Positions 55,251 to 59,305 of a stretch of 59,305 bases of DNA are shown in pieces (position 1 is the stretch's first letter; each line of letters begins with the position of its first letter). The translations under genes and the position numbers were made by a program. The stretch spans positions 1 to 59,305 of the forward strand of contig SCSM01000004.1 of assembly GCA_004322215.1 (NCBI GenBank). The letters are read 5' to 3'. The notes beneath the pieces are model-generated. The model had not been told where the DNA came from, searched no databases, and worked only from the letters and a program-made list of their open reading frames with translations. This DNA is from Bacteroidota bacterium. GTDB lineage: Bacteria; Bacteroidota; Ignavibacteria; Kapaibacteriales; UBA2268.

Positions 55251-55555
55251 ATCTGTGCTTCCTTTAAAGCAAAATTTTTAAATTCGTCATCTACTCTATT
55301 AAAATCAACGACATCTATCTTCAGCAAAGTATCAACTTTGTTATTCAAATCCTCCATAATATTTACAAATTCTCTTGCAGGTATTTCCCCATCCTCAAAT
55401 AATAAGCCGATGTCAATATCTGAATATTTGCCATTTTTGTTTTCGGCACGTGAACCAAAAAGAAATACAGTCGTTTTATTTTTATCCAGATGACTGAAAA
55501 CGACATCGAGAATTTGTTCACGGAGCAAATCAAACTTTGAGTATTGATTTTTCAT
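55226..55555 (-). CDS. MntA-type nucleotidyltransferase antitoxin
   Basis: A 109-residue minimal nucleotidyltransferase: GSRA (34-37) and SDIDIG with the acidic pair Asp46/Asp48. Known MntA proteins neutralise HepT by adding AMP units to the HEPN Tyr. Overlap with the HepT gene supports a coupled module. It may be a stability element of the polysaccharide operon that starts just downstream. Confidence 0.87.
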   Translation of the reverse strand: MKNQYSKFDLLREQILDVVFSHLDKNKTTVFLFGSRAENKNGKYSDIDIGLLFEDGEIPAREFVNIMEDLNNKVDTLLKIDVVDFNRVDDEFKNFALKEAQIWHSPKNT

Positions 55556-55632
55556 TTACTTGATTTTATTAGAAAATCATTTATATTTAATATCGTCAAA
55601 ATTAACAATTTTTATTTTGTGAAAGGGAAAAA

Positions 55633-56034
55633 ATGTCTTATAAACCGATTTTCGATAAATATAAAACGATAGCAGTTTACGGAATGTCAACAAATCCGAT
55701 GAAGCCGTCTAATTATGTACCTGCATTTCTTGAATCTGCGGGATATACTATTATCCCTATTAATCCAGCCGCACAGGAGATAGATGGAAAAAAAGCATAT
55801 CCAAAGATATCTGATGTGCCTGTTCTAATTGAAATATTGGATGTTTTCAGACCATCGGAACAGGCATTGGATGTTGTTAAGGAAGCAGTTGAAAGAAAAA
55901 CAGCAAAAGGGGACATTAATGTAATCTGGCTCCAGGAAGGCATTATCAATGACGAAGCAAAAAAACTCGCCGAAGAAAATGGTATTGAATTTGTGCAGGA
56001 CAGATGTATGAAGAAAGAATATCAAAGTTTATAA
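55633..56034 (+). CDS. CoA-binding-domain protein (YccU-like)
   Basis: A 133-residue Rossmann-fold protein of the CoA_binding_2 family: IAVYGMSTNPMKPSNY at 13-28, IIPINPAAQEIDGKKAYP, and C-terminal QDRCMKKEY, a family ending. It probably binds CoA or a related nucleotide; no enzymatic role is known for the group. An AAAGGG ribosome binding site precedes the ATG and the cupin gene follows after 16 bases. Confidence 0.85.
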   Translation: MSYKPIFDKYKTIAVYGMSTNPMKPSNYVPAFLESAGYTIIPINPAAQEIDGKKAYPKISDVPVLIEILDVFRPSEQALDVVKEAVERKTAKGDINVIWLQEGIINDEAKKLAEENGIEFVQDRCMKKEYQSL

Positions 56035-56050
56035 TATAAAATGTGCAATT

Positions 56051-56317
56051 ATGAAAATAATAATTCAAAAACTGACTGAAGAAGAAATTCAAAAACTGGG
56101 AATAAGGAAATGGCCCATCTGGACAAAGGAAAAATCAACTTTCGATTGGTTTTACGACACCCGGGAGCAATGCCTGTTTCTCGAAGGAAAAGTGAGAGTC
56201 AAAACAGAATTTGAGGAGGTTGAATTCGGCAAAGGAGATTTCGTGACATTTCCACAAGGATTGAAATGCGAATGGAATGTAGTGGAGCCGGTACGAAAGC
56301 ATTACCTTTTTGATTAA
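56051..56317 (+). CDS. Small cupin-domain protein (cupin_3-like)
   Basis: An 88-residue single-cupin protein with the barrel pattern FDWFYDTREQCLFLEGKVRV, then FGKGDFVTFPQG and CEWNV. It is the small group often found next to sugar or amino-acid genes and of unknown role. The usual metal ligands are partly replaced (Asp/Glu but no His cluster). It probably forms an operon with the CoA-binding protein upstream and the RSH gene 26 bases downstream. Confidence 0.8.
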   Translation: MKIIIQKLTEEEIQKLGIRKWPIWTKEKSTFDWFYDTREQCLFLEGKVRVKTEFEEVEFGKGDFVTFPQGLKCEWNVVEPVRKHYLFD

Positions 56318-56343
56318 CCGATTTTATTGAAAGGTATATAAAA

Positions 56344-58605
56344 TTGAAACTTTGGCCCCTGAGAAAAAAACAGGAAATACCCGATAAGGAATTTGTTCTC
56401 GGCAAAGACCCGAAAAAGGATTTGGATTATCTTCTTATGCAATGCAGGGAACAGAATAAAACATTCGATGAAGCTTTGATTACTAAAGCATTCAATTGGT
56501 GCTACGACACTCATAAAAACAAGATGCGTTATTCAGGACAGCCCTTCTATGTTCATCCTGTTTCTGTAGCATTAATAGTCGTTAAAGAAATGCCATTAGA
56601 TGATATATCTGTAGTATGTGCTTTGCTACACAATGTAGTTGATGAAGGCAATACTTACGGTATAAAGGATATACAAAACGAGTTTGGACCTACGGTTGCA
56701 GAAATCATCGAACATATAATCAAAATCAAATACATAGAAGGCAGGCAAATGGAGCATCTTGAAAATTACCGTAAACTTTTGCTTGCTTTATTCAAAGATG
56801 TAAGAATAATTCTTATAAAAATAGCAGACCGACTCGATAATCTTCGTTCGGTAGAATACCTCGATGAAGATAAACAAAGAAAAATGTCCGAAGAAACACT
56901 CGAAATTTATTCCGCTTTTGCACACAGATTCGGCTTGGGTTCATTAAAATGGGAACTCGAGGATTTGGCGTTCAAGGTTTTGAACAAAGAGGCATACGAA
57001 GAAATAAGTAATGCACTCCAATTAAAAAGAGAAGACAGGGAGCAATTTATTGAAAACTTTACTAATCCGATTAAACACAATCTTTCTAAGGATGTTTTGC
57101 TGAAGCGAAAGAATGTAAAATTCGACATTATCGGGAGACCGAAACACATCTATTCTATATATAACAAAATGAAAAAGCGAGGCGTATCCATTAATGAATT
57201 ATTCGACCTGTTTGCCATAAGAATCATTCTCGACACCGATGACAGTTCATATTGTTTTATCGTTTATGGAATAATATCCGATATTTTTAAACCTGTCCCC
57301 GGAACATTTAAGGATTATATTTCCAATCCCAAGCAAAACGGCTACCAGTCTTTGCATACAGCCGTACTCGACACAAGCGGCAAGCCGGTTGAAATACAAA
57401 TCCGCACAAAAAAAATGGATGAAATTGCAGAAAGAGGCGTCGCTTCTCATTTTAATTACAAGAGGGATTTGCTTCCTGCCCAATCAGTTCTCGATGACCG
57501 GAATATCGAAGAATGGATGGGTATGGTTCGCAATGTTTTCGAATATGCGGGCGATGAGACTCCGGAAGAGCTGATTGATAGCGTTAGAAAAAATCTTTTC
57601 AGCGATGAAATTTTCGTTTTTACACCTACTTATGAATTCAGGAAATTCCCGAAAGAAGCCACTCCTCTCGATTTTGCATTTGCTATCCATAGCGAAATTG
57701 GTTTTCATTGCATAGGTGCTAAAGTTAACGGTAAGGTAGTACCTTTGGATTATAAGCTTCAGAGCGGAGATGTTATAGAAATACTGACATCAAAAACGCA
57801 AAAGCCGAAGAAGGATTGGCTGAAATATGTCGTTACTCAAAGGTCAAAAAATAATATTCAAAAGTACCTGAAAGACGAGAAAAAGAAAGATGAGGAAAGG
57901 GGACTTTCGATTTGGAAAGGAATAGTCAACAGGTACAACATCAAAGAAGATGAGAATTTCATAAAGGAATTGCTGCAGGAACTTAAATTCGAATCTATGA
58001 AGAATTTCTTCCAATCTCTTGGCACGGCAAACTTCGATGTTTCAGTTGTATATGAGTTCCTTGCAGACAAAAAAATTAATTTGTCACTGAATCATATTAA
58101 CGGGGAAGAATTGTTGCCCGATAAAGATACCCCACAAATGAAAGATTCACAGGACAGCATCACAACAAAAATCAAGAATGCAACTATCAATGTATCTTAT
58201 GCCGGATGCTGCCATCCTTTGCCCGGAGATAAAATCGTCGGGCATATAAAGGAAGGAAGAGAAATTATCGTTCATCAGAAAACCTGCGGACATGTAAAGC
58301 ACCTGATTGACTCTCACCAGACCACTGTTTTCGATATGGACTGGTCTAACCTGATTCATAAAGATTTCACGATTAAAATCAGGATTGTCGCAGAGGAAAA
58401 GCCGGAAATACTGAATCTTATAACCTCAAAAATACTGTCTCTTAAAAACAATGTGAATTTCAGGGGCTTGAATGTCAACAACATTGATGAAGGATTGGAA
58501 GGAATAATTACCGCTAACGTCCACAGCATAGATGACATGAATACAGTGTTCGACTCGCTCCGTCAGCTGACAGGGATTAAATTGGTGGAGAGGTATAATG
58601 AGTAA
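56344..58605 (+). CDS. Long RelA/SpoT homologue with substituted hydrolase site
   Basis: A 753-residue (p)ppGpp enzyme. The HD hydrolase region (about 44-200) keeps His71 and the KIADRLDN segment (159-166), but the key HDxxED reads HNVVDE (His96-Asn97, Asp100-Glu101), so hydrolysis is probably lost. The synthetase (250-372) is well kept: FDIIGRPKHIYSI, the PVPGTFKDY segment (TFKD in the RxKD position, ppGpp-synthetase loop), NGYQSLHT and EIQIRTKKMDEIAERG. TGS (420-482), a zinc-finger-like CC...C region (Cys622, Cys623, Cys648) and ACT (675-750) follow. It starts with TTG after a GAAAGG ribosome binding site. A synthetase-only or regulatory enzyme is inferred. Confidence 0.85.
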   Translation: MKLWPLRKKQEIPDKEFVLGKDPKKDLDYLLMQCREQNKTFDEALITKAFNWCYDTHKNKMRYSGQPFYVHPVSVALIVVKEMPLDDISVVCALLHNVVDEGNTYGIKDIQNEFGPTVAEIIEHIIKIKYIEGRQMEHLENYRKLLLALFKDVRIILIKIADRLDNLRSVEYLDEDKQRKMSEETLEIYSAFAHRFGLGSLKWELEDLAFKVLNKEAYEEISNALQLKREDREQFIENFTNPIKHNLSKDVLLKRKNVKFDIIGRPKHIYSIYNKMKKRGVSINELFDLFAIRIILDTDDSSYCFIVYGIISDIFKPVPGTFKDYISNPKQNGYQSLHTAVLDTSGKPVEIQIRTKKMDEIAERGVASHFNYKRDLLPAQSVLDDRNIEEWMGMVRNVFEYAGDETPEELIDSVRKNLFSDEIFVFTPTYEFRKFPKEATPLDFAFAIHSEIGFHCIGAKVNGKVVPLDYKLQSGDVIEILTSKTQKPKKDWLKYVVTQRSKNNIQKYLKDEKKKDEERGLSIWKGIVNRYNIKEDENFIKELLQELKFESMKNFFQSLGTANFDVSVVYEFLADKKINLSLNHINGEELLPDKDTPQMKDSQDSITTKIKNATINVSYAGCCHPLPGDKIVGHIKEGREIIVHQKTCGHVKHLIDSHQTTVFDMDWSNLIHKDFTIKIRIVAEEKPEILNLITSKILSLKNNVNFRGLNVNNIDEGLEGIITANVHSIDDMNTVFDSLRQLTGIKLVERYNE

Positions 58606-58663
58606 ATCCATAAATAATATAAAATAAATTCTCTGTATAAGTTTCAATATCTAATGAGGATAT

Positions 58664-58918
58664 ATGAAAATAGTTAATTTTTCACTACATTCATTACTTA
58701 AATTCTCTATTTTAAGGAGACACGGCTTTAATATCAGTGAAAAAGAAATAAATGATTGTATCCAATATCCTGATAATTTAAGTTCAGGATTTAATAATAG
58801 AAAAATAGCTCAGAAAATAATTGACGAGAAACATAGTATAAGAGTTATTTTTGAAGAAACAGAAAACGAAATAATTATTATTACTTTTTATCCGGTAAGG
58901 AGTGGACGTTATGAATAA
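58664..58918 (+). CDS. DUF4258-like toxin of a toxin-antitoxin pair
   Basis: An 84-residue protein of the RelE-like DUF4258 group, recognised by LRRHGFNISEKEI early, SIRVIFEETENEIIIITFYP in the middle and RSGRYE at its end. It should be an mRNA-cleaving or ribosome-acting toxin, by family resemblance. Its stop overlaps the DUF2283 antitoxin start by eight bases. The pair is 58 bases after the RSH gene. Confidence 0.78.
   Translation: MKIVNFSLHSLLKFSILRRHGFNISEKEINDCIQYPDNLSSGFNNRKIAQKIIDEKHSIRVIFEETENEIIIITFYPVRSGRYE
58897..58902 (+). promoter_or_regulatory. Ribosome binding site that fixes the antitoxin start
   Basis: AAGGAG lies eight bases before the ATG at 58911. It overlaps the alternative GTG at 58902, so that start is rejected. 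Confidence 0.65.
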
Positions 58919-59120
58919 TATGTTTTACAGTCCCGATACTGACAGCTTAATAATCGAGTTAAACAATAAAACGATTGATTATGCAGAAGAATTTGAAAAT
59001 ATGATAATTCATTATTCAAAAAATAATGAACCCGTATTAATCGAATTAATGGATGCCAGGCAATTCAGTTTGAACCTATTCGAAACAATAATCAAAGAAA
59101 AGAAATACGTTGAAGCATAG
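58911..59120 (+). CDS. DUF2283-like antitoxin
   Basis: A 69-residue protein with the DUF2283 pattern: YSPDTDSLIIELNN near the start (usual form DxxxDxxYIxL) and EEFENMIIHYSKNNEPVLIELMDA. In this group a DUF4258 toxin is usually encoded just upstream, as here. An AAGGAG motif eight bases before the ATG at 58911 is decisive for the start; a GTG at 58902 is rejected. A strong terminator follows 41 bases after the stop. Confidence 0.8.
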   Translation: MNNMFYSPDTDSLIIELNNKTIDYAEEFENMIIHYSKNNEPVLIELMDARQFSLNLFETIIKEKKYVEA

Positions 59121-59161
59121 TGTAATAGTGAATATTTTATTAAATTTTAAGCAAATACCCG

Positions 59162-59190
59162 AAACTCTCAACACAGTTGAGAGTTTTTTT
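59162..59190 (+). terminator. Rho-independent terminator after the DUF4258/DUF2283 pair
   Basis: AAACTCTCAAC (59162-59172) pairs with GTTGAGAGTTT (59176-59186) around an ACA loop, followed by T residues to 59190. An 11-pair stem with a T run makes it one of the clearest terminators in the window. Confidence 0.87.
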
Positions 59191-59249
59191 CCTGACTTCC
59201 GCATTTTTTAAAAAAGACAGAAAAAAACGCTGGAAACACGCATAAATAC

Positions 59250-59257
59250 TATATTTG
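59250..59257 (+). promoter_or_regulatory. Candidate Bacteroidetes-type -7 element upstream of the last gene
   Basis: TATATTTG matches TAnnTTTG, 35 bases before the ATG at 59292. There is no obvious TTTG at the expected -33 distance, so the call is weak. Confidence 0.35.
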
Positions 59258-59291
59258 AATTTTTACGTTGGGTGTCCCAGAGGAGTTTTTT

Positions 59292-59305
59292 ATGTTTGTT
59301 CGAAA
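59292..59305 (+). CDS. Start of a gene cut off by the window edge
   Basis: An ATG at 59292 opens MFVR, preceded by AGGAG (59281-59285) at a seven- to eight-base distance. Only 14 bases are visible, so nothing can be said about the product. The preceding terminator and -7-like element support a new transcription unit. Confidence 0.45.

Overview
The window is 59.3 kb of AT-rich DNA (roughly two thirds A+T by eye) that reads like a chromosome of the Bacteroidota/Chlorobiota/Ignavibacteriota (FCB) group. The evidence is three proteins with type IX secretion (T9SS) C-terminal sorting domains, many SPII lipoproteins, LVIVD-, lamin-tail- and IPT/TIG-repeat surface proteins, a Bacteroidetes-style long GDP-fucose synthase, and candidate promoters of the Bacteroidetes form TAnnTTTG. 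A genus cannot be named from the sequence alone. No rRNA, tRNA, CRISPR array, phage genes or intact transposase were seen.

Left part (1-20 kb): a truncated ORF and a tiny secreted peptide; two paralogous LTxxQ (Spy/CpxP-like) lipoproteins with matching terminators; a small lipoprotein; an MltB-type lytic transglycosylase; an LVIVD lipoprotein; a membrane protein; epoxyqueuosine reductase QueG behind an MNT/HEPN nucleotidyltransferase pair; a MarR - metallo-beta-lactamase-fold hydrolase - Rieske ferredoxin mini-operon; a PpiD-like periplasmic foldase; the redox chaperone Hsp33; then a rightward run of glycogen synthase, a surface lipoprotein, an outer-membrane protein and the HslV/HslU protease. 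Folding and proteolysis functions (PpiD, Hsp33, HslUV) are concentrated here.

Middle (20-45 kb): an antitoxin with a decayed RelE/YafQ-type toxin relic; a periplasmic HMA-fold protein lacking the CxxC metal site; two large T9SS-exported CotH-kinase proteins in tandem (1001 and 1107 aa); a NatAB-like ABC exporter; a palindrome-rich intergenic patch with a REPIN-like element; a Cys/Met-metabolism PLP enzyme; an M24 peptidase; a tyrosine phenol-lyase carrying the substrate-specific residues of that enzyme rather than of tryptophanase; cytidylate kinase; an APC amino-acid permease; several surface proteins of unknown function; an orphan nucleotidyltransferase paired with a 56-60 aa basic protein; a CDP-alcohol phosphatidyltransferase; and a sodium:solute symporter.

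Right part (45-59 kb): a leftward, tightly packed surface-polysaccharide operon (gmd, fcl, a second gmd-like gene, three methyltransferases, GT2 and GT4 glycosyltransferases, a GT11 fucosyltransferase and a UDP-hexose epimerase). Together these suggest synthesis of GDP-L-fucose, or a related 6-deoxyhexose, and its transfer to a glycan that may be methylated. A canonical HepT/MntA pair lies directly upstream. On the other strand follow a CoA-binding protein, a cupin and a long RelA/SpoT homologue whose hydrolase HD motif is substituted (HN, with neighbouring acids changed), then a DUF4258/DUF2283 toxin-antitoxin pair with a strong terminator. The candidates most worth following up are the CotH tandem with its nested domain, the hydrolase-substituted RSH, the small-protein/nucleotidyltransferase module and the MBL-Rieske operon.
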